Origin: Pelagilacustribacter sp045567335
Lineage (GTDB): Bacteria; Pseudomonadota; Alphaproteobacteria; Pelagibacterales; Pelagibacteraceae
NCBI GenBank assembly: GCA_045567335.1
Contig: JBJLCZ010000004.1
Span: 1-47,423, forward strand
Length of the DNA: 47,423 nt
Reading direction: 5' to 3'
The translations under genes were made by a program, and so were the position numbers. This document shows, piece by piece, positions 34,041-42,651 of the stretch. Below the pieces are notes generated by a model. The model had not been told where the DNA came from, ran no database searches, and saw only the letters and a list, made by a program, of their open reading frames with translations. The stretch's first letter is position 1. Every line of letters starts with the position of its first letter.

Positions 34041-35060
34041 TTAATTTTTATCCTTATCTACCAATTTATTCTTACCAATCCAAGGCATCATAGCTCTTAA
34101 ATCTCGACCAACTTTTTCAATTGGATGATTAGCTAAATCTTTTCTCATTTTAAGAAAATTTTTTTGTCCAGATTTATGTTCATCCATCCATTGTTTTGTA
34201 AATTTACCAGATTGAATATCCTTGAGCACCTCTTTCATTTTTTCTTTAGTTTTACTATCCACTATTTTTTTACCTGAAACATATTCTCCGTACTCTGCAG
34301 TATTTGAAATAGAATAGTTCATATTTGCTATTCCACCTTCATAAATTAAATCTACTATTAATTTTACTTCATGCAAAGTTTCAAAATAAGCCATTTCAGC
34401 TGGATAACCAGCTTCAGTTAAGGTTTCAAATCCATTTTTAATTAACTCAACTAAACCTCCACATAAAACAGTTTGTTCTCCAAATAAATCTGTTTCACAT
34501 TCATCTTTAAATGTAGTTTCTATTATGCCTGATTTACCTCCTCCAATTGCCGATGCATAAGACAACGCTAGATCTCTTGCTTTGCCTGAACTATCTTTAT
34601 GAACTGCCATTAAACAAGGAACTCCTCCTCCTTTTTGGTACTCACTTCTAACAGTGTGTCCCGGTCCTTTAGGCGCAACCATGAATACATCCAAATCTTT
34701 TCTTGCATTTATTAAATCAAAATGAATATTAAGACCATGGGCAAAAGCTAAGCTAGTTCCTTCTTTCATTCTTTGTTCAATATGATTTTTATAAATTTCT
34801 GATTGAAGTTCGTCGGGTGTCAACATCATTACTACATCTGCCCAAGCTGCAGCATCTGACAAAGACATAACTTTTAAACCTTCGCTTTCGGCTTTTTTTA
34901 TACTTGAAGATCCCTCTCTAAGAGCGACTACAACTTCTTTAACTCCGCTATCTTTTAAATTTAAAGCATGCGCATGTCCTTGGCTACCATATCCAAATAT
35001 AGCTACTTTTTTATTTTTTATCAAATTTACATCCGCGTCTTTTTCATAAAATGTTTTCAT
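34041..35060 (-). CDS. ilvC: Ketol-acid reductoisomerase
   Basis: Second common enzyme for valine and isoleucine synthesis, converting acetolactate with NADPH to dihydroxy-isovalerate. The 339 residues are the short class I form. The nucleotide-binding motif is FGYGSQGHAHALNLKDSG, followed by APKGPGHTVR and the metal-binding DLFGEQTVLCGG. It lies 13 bases behind ilvN, in one run ilvB-ilvN-ilvC. Confidence 0.97.
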   Translation of the reverse strand: MKTFYEKDADVNLIKNKKVAIFGYGSQGHAHALNLKDSGVKEVVVALREGSSSIKKAESEGLKVMSLSDAAAWADVVMMLTPDELQSEIYKNHIEQRMKEGTSLAFAHGLNIHFDLINARKDLDVFMVAPKGPGHTVRSEYQKGGGVPCLMAVHKDSSGKARDLALSYASAIGGGKSGIIETTFKDECETDLFGEQTVLCGGLVELIKNGFETLTEAGYPAEMAYFETLHEVKLIVDLIYEGGIANMNYSISNTAEYGEYVSGKKIVDSKTKEKMKEVLKDIQSGKFTKQWMDEHKSGQKNFLKMRKDLANHPIEKVGRDLRAMMPWIGKNKLVDKDKN

Positions 35061-35073
35061 ATTTTCTCCTATT

Positions 35074-35622
35074 TTATTTAAAAATTTTTGAGCCTTTGGT
35101 CATCGCTACCGCTCCAGTTCTTGAAGTGCTAACTAAACCAAGCGGTTTTAAATAATCAATTATTTTATCAATTTCTCTTCTTAAAGCAGTTACTTGAATA
35201 ACAAAAGACTTTTTTGACTTATCAAGCACTACAGGATTGAATTTTTTACAAATTTTTTTGGCTTTTTCTTGTTTTTTTGAGTTTGCAACAATTTTAAATA
35301 AAGCTAATTCTTTAAATAATATATTTGAGTCATGTCTAGAAAAATCAGCTACTTTGTGAACTGGAATTAACTTCTTTAGTTGTAATTTAATTTGTTCGAT
35401 GACTTCAGGAGTACCTATTGTAACAATAGTTATTCTAGATAAATGTTTTTTTTTGTCTACCTCAGCAACAGCCAAGGAATCAATATTATATCCTCTCCCT
35501 GAAAACAAACCCACTACACGAGCTAAAACTCCAGCTTCATTATCAACCCATACAACAATTATATGATGTTCTTTTTTTCCAATTTTACTTGGCTCACTAT
35601 AAGCTGATTTAGATTTTTTCAT
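35074..35622 (-). CDS. ilvN: Acetolactate synthase small (regulatory) subunit
   Basis: Regulatory subunit conferring valine sensitivity and activating the catalytic subunit. The 182 residues begin with a variable lysine-rich stretch, then the ACT domain HHIIVVWVDNEAGVLARVVGLFSGRGYNI, and a second regulatory half with KELALFKI. Its start overlaps the ilvB stop by one base. The IlvH-type length is standard; I use ilvN for the subunit, though isozyme identity is not certain. Confidence 0.95.
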   Translation of the reverse strand: MKKSKSAYSEPSKIGKKEHHIIVVWVDNEAGVLARVVGLFSGRGYNIDSLAVAEVDKKKHLSRITIVTIGTPEVIEQIKLQLKKLIPVHKVADFSRHDSNILFKELALFKIVANSKKQEKAKKICKKFNPVVLDKSKKSFVIQVTALRREIDKIIDYLKPLGLVSTSRTGAVAMTKGSKIFK

Positions 35623-37391
35623 TAAACTAAAGTTTTTCCTTCATCTGAGACTTCTTCTTTTTCATCTTGTGGGCCTAAAAGCATTTGATTATGTGGTTTT
35701 CCAGAAGGTATCATAGGATAGCAATTTTCCTCTTTATCTACCACACAATCAAAAATTACAGGCTTATCGATATTTATCATTTCATTAATTTTTTCATCTA
35801 GTTCATCTGGATTTGAGGCTCTAATTCCCACACATCCGTATGCTTCAGCTAATTTAACGAAATCTGGTAGTGCTTCTGAGTAACTTTCAGAGTAATTCTT
35901 ATCGTGTAATAGTTCCTGCCATTGTCGAACCATTCCCATATATTCATTATTTAATATAAATATCTTTATAGGCAAGCGATATTGAACTGCGGTGGACATT
36001 TCCTGTATAGTCATTAATACCGATGCTTCACCAGCTATATCTATTACTAGTTTACCTGGTTGAGCGACCTGGACTCCTACTGCAGCTGGTAAACCATAAC
36101 CCATAGTACCTAAACCTCCTGAAGTCATCCATCTGTTAGGTTTATTAAATTTATAATGTTGTGCAGCCCACATTTGGTGCTGACCTACTTCTGTAGTTAT
36201 AAAAGTATCTTTATTTTTAGTTAATTCATAAAGTCTTTGAACCGCGTGTTGTGGTTTAATAGTTTTTTCACTATTTTTAAAATTTAAAGATCTTTTTTCT
36301 CTCCATTTATTTATTTGTGACCACCATTTAGCTGTATTTTGTTTGTTGGAATTTACAAAATCTTTATTTTTTTCTTTAAATCTTTTTATTAAATCTTTTA
36401 ATAATTCACTAACATCACTGATAATTGCTAGATCAACCTTCACATTTTTTCCAACTGAGGAAGGATCTATATCAATATGTATCTTTTTTGATTTAGGAGA
36501 GAATTCATCTATCTTACCAGTTATTCTATCATCAAATCTAGCTCCAATATTAATCATTAAATCACAATCATGCATAGCATTGTTTGCTTCGTAAGTTCCG
36601 TGCATTCCTAACATTCCTAAAAATTGAGGATCATCTCCTGGGTAAGCTCCTAAACCTTGAAGTGTTGAAGTAATTGGAAAACCAGTTATAGATATTAATT
36701 CTCTTAAGAGTTTACTTGCCTCCGGTCCAGAATTAATAACACCTCCTCCAGTATAAAATATTGGTTTAGAACAATTTTTCATCATATTAATAAATTTATC
36801 TAAGTCTTTAAAATTTATTTTATTTGATGCTTTTCCATTTAATTTTTTTGTTAACTTATTTTTTATAAACTTATATTTACCTTTTTTAAATTGAATATCT
36901 TTAGGAATATCAACTAGTACAGGTCCTGGCCTTCCAGTTGTTGCTACTTCAAAAGCTTTATGAATAATTTCTGCAAGATCATTTACGTCTTTTACTAACC
37001 AATTATGTTTTGTACATGGTCTTGTAATACCTGTAGTGTCACATTCTTGAAATGCATCAGTTCCAATTAAGTGTGTAGGAACTTGCCCCGAAATACAAAC
37101 TAGTGGAACAGAATCCATGTATGCGTCTGTTAAAGCAGTTACAGCATTAGTAGCGCCTGGGCCGGAAGTAACAAGAAGAATTCCTGGTTTACCAGAAGAT
37201 CTTGCATATCCTTCAGCAGCATGGCCTGCTCCTTGTTCATGTCGAGCTAAAATATGTTTTATTGACTTATGATTTTTTAACTCATCGTATATTGGAAGAA
37301 CTGCTCCTCCAGGATAACCAAATATAAATTCTGCATTTTGATCCTCTAGACATTTAAAAACAATTTCTGCTCCAGTAAATAATTTTGGCAT
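35622..37391 (-). CDS. ilvB: Acetolactate synthase large subunit
   Basis: Thiamine-diphosphate enzyme condensing pyruvate to acetolactate (or acetohydroxybutyrate). The 589 residues have the PYR domain with catalytic E52 (RHEQGAGHAAEGYA), a central domain, and the PP domain. In the ThDP/Mg motif, where GDA is usual, this protein has G454-E455-A (DIAGEASVLM) with the terminal NN at LNNEYMG. Its start seems almost leaderless. The gene leads ilvB-ilvN-ilvC. Confidence 0.96.
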   Translation of the reverse strand: MPKLFTGAEIVFKCLEDQNAEFIFGYPGGAVLPIYDELKNHKSIKHILARHEQGAGHAAEGYARSSGKPGILLVTSGPGATNAVTALTDAYMDSVPLVCISGQVPTHLIGTDAFQECDTTGITRPCTKHNWLVKDVNDLAEIIHKAFEVATTGRPGPVLVDIPKDIQFKKGKYKFIKNKLTKKLNGKASNKINFKDLDKFINMMKNCSKPIFYTGGGVINSGPEASKLLRELISITGFPITSTLQGLGAYPGDDPQFLGMLGMHGTYEANNAMHDCDLMINIGARFDDRITGKIDEFSPKSKKIHIDIDPSSVGKNVKVDLAIISDVSELLKDLIKRFKEKNKDFVNSNKQNTAKWWSQINKWREKRSLNFKNSEKTIKPQHAVQRLYELTKNKDTFITTEVGQHQMWAAQHYKFNKPNRWMTSGGLGTMGYGLPAAVGVQVAQPGKLVIDIAGEASVLMTIQEMSTAVQYRLPIKIFILNNEYMGMVRQWQELLHDKNYSESYSEALPDFVKLAEAYGCVGIRASNPDELDEKINEMINIDKPVIFDCVVDKEENCYPMIPSGKPHNQMLLGPQDEKEEVSDEGKTLV

Positions 37392-37397
37392 TCATAC

Positions 37398-37425
37398 AAT
37401 CTAACGTAGAATTGACTTCCGTCAA
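37398..37425 (-). promoter_or_regulatory. Candidate ilvB promoter (leaderless transcript)
   Basis: On the minus strand TTGACG (37420-37425) and TAGATT (37398-37403) are 16 bases apart. The -10 ends six bases before the ilvB ATG at 37391, so transcription would begin at or next to the start codon. This sits in the 37-base gap between ilvB and miaA and leaves no space for an attenuator. Confidence 0.5.
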
Positions 37426-37428
37426 GTT

Positions 37429-38346
37429 TTAGCTGATTTCTTTTAAAATTTTTTTTGTAAGAATTGACAAGTTTTTTGAGTAAATCTTGTTCCAATTCTT
37501 CATATGCCCCCTAGACCACGTATTTTGCCGTTTAGCATATTGCCTAGTTTTAATATTGATCAGTTCTTTTGTTTTTTCCAAACTATTTAAATTGTTTAAA
37601 TAATCTCTAATTTCTTTAACTCCAATTAATTTGTTAGCTGACAATGATCTGTCTATTCTAATTTTAATAAATTTTCTTACTTCATTAATACATTTATTGC
37701 TGAACATATTTTCTGTTCTTTTTGAAATGTTTGTTAATAAATCTTCTTTTGGAATATCTATATAGAATTTTTTAATATCAAAATTTAAAAAATCTGATTT
37801 TGTTTTAGATACCCATTCATATAATGATTTTTTTGTGTATATTTTAACTTCGAAGGCTCTCATTGATCTATGGGTATCTGTTGAAGAAAATTTTTTTTCT
37901 GCTAACGGATCAATTGAAAGTAATTTTTTATAAAACTCAGTTTGACCGATTTCTTTATGTAAATTTCTTACAAATATTCTTGTTTTGCTATCAATGTGAG
38001 GAATTTTACTTATTCCCATTGTTATAGTGTTAAAATATAAACCGCTTCCTCCTAAAACAATAGGAATTTTTTTATTTTTAACACATTTTGAAATTGTTTT
38101 TTTTAATAAATTTAACCATGTGCCTGCAGAGAAATGATCTTTAACTGAAATAAACCCATAAAGATGATGTTTGACTTGAGTTAAATCCTTTTTTTTAGGC
38201 CTGGAAGATAATACAGAAAATTCTTTATAAACTTGCATACTATCGGCATTGATGATCTCACCATTTATTTTTTTTGCTAAATTAATACCAAGGCTAGATT
38301 TTCCTGAAGCTGTTGGACCTGCAATAAGAATTAATTTTCCAGACAA
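37429..38346 (-). CDS. miaA: tRNA dimethylallyltransferase
   Basis: Adds the isopentenyl group to A37 of tRNAs reading UNN codons. The 305 residues show the P-loop LIAGPTASGKSSLG, the NADSMQVYKEF motif, PIVLGGSGLYF, and KYARRQxxW-type end RQYAKRQNTWSRG. It follows the Do-like protease gene by two bases. Near-normal length and all catalytic motifs present. Confidence 0.96.
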   Translation of the reverse strand: MSGKLILIAGPTASGKSSLGINLAKKINGEIINADSMQVYKEFSVLSSRPKKKDLTQVKHHLYGFISVKDHFSAGTWLNLLKKTISKCVKNKKIPIVLGGSGLYFNTITMGISKIPHIDSKTRIFVRNLHKEIGQTEFYKKLLSIDPLAEKKFSSTDTHRSMRAFEVKIYTKKSLYEWVSKTKSDFLNFDIKKFYIDIPKEDLLTNISKRTENMFSNKCINEVRKFIKIRIDRSLSANKLIGVKEIRDYLNNLNSLEKTKELINIKTRQYAKRQNTWSRGHMKNWNKIYSKNLSILTKKILKEIS

Positions 38347-38348
38347 AA

Positions 38349-39764
38349 TTAATTAATTTTAACTCCAATATATCTTCTTTGATTATTAGAATTAATTATA
38401 GTTAGTAAAAGAGTTTGTTCACCATTTTTAATTATTTCTTTAACCATTTTATCTAAATTATTAGATTGATTTATAGATTTTTTTTGAACTTCGACTATAA
38501 TATCATTTACGCTTAATGATCTTTTTAATGGACTTCTATTTGATATTTCTAAGATAACAGCGCCTTTAGTTTTTTTATCTAACTTTCTATCTTTTACATC
38601 TTTTTCGTTTACATCTCTTACAGTAATTTTTAAACTTTCTATTTCAATTTCTTTTTTTTTTTCAGGTGTTGCTTGTTGTTTAGTTTTAAATTCATCAGAG
38701 GATTCTAGTCTTCCTAAAATTAATCTTTTTGATATTAATTTTTTATTTCTCCAAATTTTAAGCTGAACACTTTTTCCAACTTTAGTGCTTGCTACTGCTC
38801 TAGGTAAAGTTCTCATTTTATCTATATTTTTTCCATCAAATTCTAAAATAATGTCTCCAGCTTTTAAACCTGCTTTGTCTGCAGGGCTGTTTTGTCCAAC
38901 ACTTGCAATTAAAGCTCCTTTAGGTTTTTCTAATTTTTCTACTTCTGCTATTTCTTTTGTAACTTCTTGAATTCTTACACCAAGCCACCCTCTTCTTGTC
39001 TCTCCGTATTTAATTAATTGATCAATTACATTTGAAGCCGCGTTTGCTGGGATTGCAAAACCAATTCCTATTGATCCAGCTTGACCTGGGGCTATTATAG
39101 CGGTGTTAATTCCTACTACTTCTCCTTTTAAATTAAAAAGTGGGCCACCAGAGTTTCCTTGATTGATTGAAGCATCTGTTTGAATAAAATCATCATACCT
39201 TGTTAAATTAATATCTCTATTTCTTGCTGAAATTATTCCTGAGGTTACAGTACCGCCTAAGCCAAAAGGATTTCCAATAGCAATAACCCAATCTCCAACT
39301 CTTGCCTTGTCAGAGTCTCCAAAGTTTACTGGAATAAAATTATCTTTTGAGTCTATTTTTAAGACGGCTAAATCTGCATAAGGGTCTGCCCCAATAACTT
39401 TAGCTTTATATTCTTTTTGACCGACTTTAACTAATATATCTTCAGCATTTTGAATAACATGATTGTTAGTGATTATTGTTCCCTTTTGATCAATAATAAA
39501 ACCTGAGCCCAATGACGAAGCTTTTCTCTCTGTAGGTCTTTGAAAATCTTTAAACATTTCTTCAAAAGGTGATCCGGGAGGAAATTGAAATGGAAATTGA
39601 TTGCCAGAAGTTTTTACAGTTTGCGTTGTAGAAATATTTACTACAGACGGCATCAATTTTTCGGCTAAATCTGCAAAAGAATCTGGAATGGGTTTTGAAA
39701 AAGCATTTACAGCTAAAAAATTAATAAAGAAAAAATATATAAAAATTTTTTTAAAAAAAGGCAT
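38349..39764 (-). CDS. degP: DegP/HtrA (Do-like) periplasmic serine protease
   Basis: Periplasmic protein quality-control protease. The 471 residues begin with a signal peptide (hydrophobic residues 5-21), then the trypsin-like domain with catalytic triad H102 (TNNHVI), D131 (YADLAVLKID) and S205 (GNSGGPLF), and two PDZ domains at about 255-350 and 375-470. It is followed directly by miaA and preceded by hflC. It could be DegQ or MucD rather than DegP; the name stands for the family. Confidence 0.93.
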   Translation of the reverse strand: MPFFKKIFIYFFFINFLAVNAFSKPIPDSFADLAEKLMPSVVNISTTQTVKTSGNQFPFQFPPGSPFEEMFKDFQRPTERKASSLGSGFIIDQKGTIITNNHVIQNAEDILVKVGQKEYKAKVIGADPYADLAVLKIDSKDNFIPVNFGDSDKARVGDWVIAIGNPFGLGGTVTSGIISARNRDINLTRYDDFIQTDASINQGNSGGPLFNLKGEVVGINTAIIAPGQAGSIGIGFAIPANAASNVIDQLIKYGETRRGWLGVRIQEVTKEIAEVEKLEKPKGALIASVGQNSPADKAGLKAGDIILEFDGKNIDKMRTLPRAVASTKVGKSVQLKIWRNKKLISKRLILGRLESSDEFKTKQQATPEKKKEIEIESLKITVRDVNEKDVKDRKLDKKTKGAVILEISNRSPLKRSLSVNDIIVEVQKKSINQSNNLDKMVKEIIKNGEQTLLLTIINSNNQRRYIGVKIN

Positions 39765-39808
39765 TAATTTAAATTATTTTTTCATTTTGACAAAAAAGAG
39801 GCAGATAT

Positions 39809-40675
39809 TTAATTTGGTTTATATGATTTGCCAAAAAATTTAAAAAATTCGCTATCGGGAGAGAGAACTAAAGAAGTTTCACCTCCTATTAGCGCTTTTT
39901 CATATGCTTGCATAGCTCTATAAAAAGCAAAAAATTCAGCATCTTTTCCGAAAGCATCAGCAAATATTTTATTTCTTTGACCGTCACCTTCTCCCTTCAT
40001 AATCTCTGATTGTTTTTTTGCATTAGCTAAAAGAACAGTAACATCTTTGTCAGCTGTAGAGGTAATTTTTGCTGCTATTTCTGCTCCTTGAGCTCTAAAT
40101 TCTTTAGCTTCTCTTTGTCTTTCAGTTTGCATTCGTTTATAAATTGCATCACTGTTAGCTGGTGGTAAATCTGCTCTTTTGATTCTTACGTCAATAATTT
40201 TAATACCAAATCCTTTAGCTTCTTCGTTAACATCGTTTCGTATAATAGACATTTGTTTTGTTCTTTCAGTAGAGAGTAATGTAGCTAATTCCTGTGTTCC
40301 TAAAACACCTCTTATTCTAGAATTTATAATTGTAGAAAGTCTTGATCTAGCAACTCTTTCGTTTCCAACCGAAATGTAAAATTTTAGCGGGTCAACTATT
40401 TGAAATCTAGTTATTGCATCTATTATTAAACGTTTTTGATCTGAGGCAATTACTTCCTCGGGTGGATTGTCTAAATTTAAAACTCTTTTATCTAAATAAA
40501 CAACGTTTTGAATAAAAGGTAATTTAAAATTTAAACCAGCTTTTGTTATAATTTTTTTAGGATCACCAAATTGAAGAACAATAGCTTGATTAATTTCTTG
40601 AACTATTACTATTGATTGGAATAAAAAAACTCCTAATACTATAATTACAGGGACTAAAAATTTAGGCGTTTTCAT
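39809..40675 (-). CDS. hflC: FtsH modulator HflC
   Basis: Membrane-anchored SPFH/band-7 protein; with HflK it surrounds FtsH and limits its access to membrane substrates. The 288 residues have one N-terminal helix (about 7-25), the SPFH domain with QEINQAIVLQFG and DKRVLNLDNPPE, and a coiled-coil region near RQREAKEFRAQGAE. Its start shares a base with the hflK stop. Confidence 0.95.
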   Translation of the reverse strand: MKTPKFLVPVIIVLGVFLFQSIVIVQEINQAIVLQFGDPKKIITKAGLNFKLPFIQNVVYLDKRVLNLDNPPEEVIASDQKRLIIDAITRFQIVDPLKFYISVGNERVARSRLSTIINSRIRGVLGTQELATLLSTERTKQMSIIRNDVNEEAKGFGIKIIDVRIKRADLPPANSDAIYKRMQTERQREAKEFRAQGAEIAAKITSTADKDVTVLLANAKKQSEIMKGEGDGQRNKIFADAFGKDAEFFAFYRAMQAYEKALIGGETSLVLSPDSEFFKFFGKSYKPN

Positions 40676-41766
40676 TATTTAGGGTTCCTCTTTTTTAATT
40701 CAGGTAAGGGCAAATAAGGAACTACTCCAGAACCTGAATTTTTATCTATTATTACTTTATCAATATCTGCTAAAACTTTTTCCATGGTTTCAAGATACAT
40801 TCTTTCTTGTGTAACTTTTTTTGCATTTTTGTATTCGTTATAAATTGCTAAAAATCTACTAGCTTCACCTTCTGCAGCTGCAACAACTTGTTTTTTGTAA
40901 GCCTCAGCTTCTTGTAAAATTTTTTCCGCTTCACCCCTAGCTCTAGGTATTACGTCATTAGCATATGCTTCAGCCTCATTCTTTGATCTTTCTCTATCTG
41001 CTCTAGCAGCTTGAACATCTCTAAAAGCATCTATTACTTGACTTGGTGGATCTGCTTGTTGCGTTTGAACTTGAGTAATTTGAATTCCAGATCCGTATTC
41101 ATCTAAAATTTTTTGTGTAATTTCTTGAACTTCAACTTCTATTTTTGATCTTCCTTCTGTCAAAATAGATTGAATAGGACTTTTAGCAATTACTTCTCTC
41201 ATTGCTGTTTCGGAAGTTGCTTTTACTGTTTCTACAGGGCTTTGAATATTAAATAAAAATTTACCCGCATCTTTAATAACCCAAAAAACTGAATAATTAA
41301 TATCTACAATATTTTCATCACCAGTTAACATTAAACTTTCTTCTGGTACATTGCCAACTCCTGATGATCTACCGCTATCACTTGCGGGTCTAAACCCTAC
41401 ATCTATTCGGTTTACTTTTGTAACTTTAGGTGTAAGAGCTCGTTCAAATGGAAGTGGCAAATGATAATTTAAACCTGGTTGAGTAGTTTTAATAAATTTT
41501 CCAAATCTTAGAACGACGCCCTGTTCATCTGGTAAAACTCTATAAAGTCCGCTTAAACCCCAAAGTATAACTAAAATAATTAAACCTAAGAAAATTGGTT
41601 TTTTTCCTGAAGATTTTCCACCCGAAAATTTATTAATTGATTTTTGAAGATTCTTTATAACGTCGTCAATAGAAGGTGGTTCTCTTCTAGTTCCTGATCC
41701 ATTTCCTCCGCTAGGTCCAGATCCCCAGGGAGATTGATTGTTAAATATTTTATCTTTTAAACTCAT
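40675..41766 (-). CDS. hflK: FtsH modulator HflK
   Basis: Partner of HflC. The 363 residues have a glycine-rich cytoplasmic N-terminus (NQSPWGSGPSGGNGSG), one membrane helix at about 56-72, the SPFH domain with LPDEQGVVLRFGK and TQPGLNYHLPLPFE, and a C-terminal alanine/glutamate-rich coiled coil (ANDVIPRARGEAEKILQEAEA). It is the first gene of the unit hflK-hflC-degP-miaA and is divergent from mrp. Confidence 0.95.
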   Translation of the reverse strand: MSLKDKIFNNQSPWGSGPSGGNGSGTRREPPSIDDVIKNLQKSINKFSGGKSSGKKPIFLGLIILVILWGLSGLYRVLPDEQGVVLRFGKFIKTTQPGLNYHLPLPFERALTPKVTKVNRIDVGFRPASDSGRSSGVGNVPEESLMLTGDENIVDINYSVFWVIKDAGKFLFNIQSPVETVKATSETAMREVIAKSPIQSILTEGRSKIEVEVQEITQKILDEYGSGIQITQVQTQQADPPSQVIDAFRDVQAARADRERSKNEAEAYANDVIPRARGEAEKILQEAEAYKKQVVAAAEGEASRFLAIYNEYKNAKKVTQERMYLETMEKVLADIDKVIIDKNSGSGVVPYLPLPELKKRNPK

Positions 41767-41820
41767 GACACTTTATATAGTGACTTTTTAGTCAAAAACA
41801 AGTTAAGTAAGAGCGTTATT

Positions 41821-42651
41821 ATGACCGAAAAAAAAGCAGAAATGAGCCAGGCAATGAAAGATAAGCTAGCTCCTAAGAAATTTGTAAAAAATCCAATTAA
41901 AGGAACAAAATATACGATTTTAATTTCTAGTGCTAAAGGTGGTGTTGGCAAATCAACTTTTGCTGTAAATATTGCTTTTGCATTTCAGAATCTGGGCTTT
42001 AAAATCGGCATACTAGATGCAGACGTATACGGACCTTCCCTGCCGAAATTATTGAATATGAATGAAAAGCCCAAAAGTGAAGAAGGAAAATATTTAGTTC
42101 CTCTGGAAAAATTCAATGCTCAATGCATGTCAATGGGTTTTTTAGTTGAAGAAACTACTCCAATGATTTGGAGAGGTCCAATGGTTATAAGCGCTATCAA
42201 AACCATGACTGAAAAAGTCTTGTGGAAGAATTTAGATATTATAATTATTGATATGCCTCCTGGAACTGGCGATACACAATTGACTTTTGCGCAACAAATC
42301 AAAGTGGATGGAGCAATAATAGTTTCTACACCTCAAGATTTAGCTCTGCTAGATGTCAAGAGAGGAATTGAAATGTTTGATAAAACTGGAGTTAAGATAA
42401 TGGGTTTAGTAGACAACATGAGCTTTTTTAAAGCTGATGACGGTAAAATCTATAATATTTTTGGTGAAGGTGGTGTAGAAAAAACTGCTAAAGAATATAA
42501 TAAAGAATTCCTTGGAAAAATACCAGTGCATCAAGATATTAAAAAATCTAATGATTCTGGAGATCCTCTTACTCGTTCAAATCCAAATCATGAAATCTCT
42601 TTATTGTTTGGAAAAATTGCTGAGAATATTAAAAATTCTAACTTTGAATAA
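41821..42651 (+). CDS. mrp: Mrp/ApbC-type P-loop ATPase
   Basis: Mrp/NBP35 family ATPase, generally an iron-sulfur cluster carrier or scaffold. The 276 residues contain the deviant Walker A SSAKGGVGKSTFAVN, DADVYGPS, and DMPPGTGDTQLTF. The usual N-terminal DUF59 domain is missing, and the C-terminal CxxC that binds the cluster is absent: the stretch NMSFFKADDGKIYNIFGEGG (199-218) has no cysteine and the whole protein has only C102. Divergent from hflK, and overlapping the convergent alcohol dehydrogenase gene by 14 bases. Confidence 0.9.
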   Translation: MTEKKAEMSQAMKDKLAPKKFVKNPIKGTKYTILISSAKGGVGKSTFAVNIAFAFQNLGFKIGILDADVYGPSLPKLLNMNEKPKSEEGKYLVPLEKFNAQCMSMGFLVEETTPMIWRGPMVISAIKTMTEKVLWKNLDIIIIDMPPGTGDTQLTFAQQIKVDGAIIVSTPQDLALLDVKRGIEMFDKTGVKIMGLVDNMSFFKADDGKIYNIFGEGGVEKTAKEYNKEFLGKIPVHQDIKKSNDSGDPLTRSNPNHEISLLFGKIAENIKNSNFE

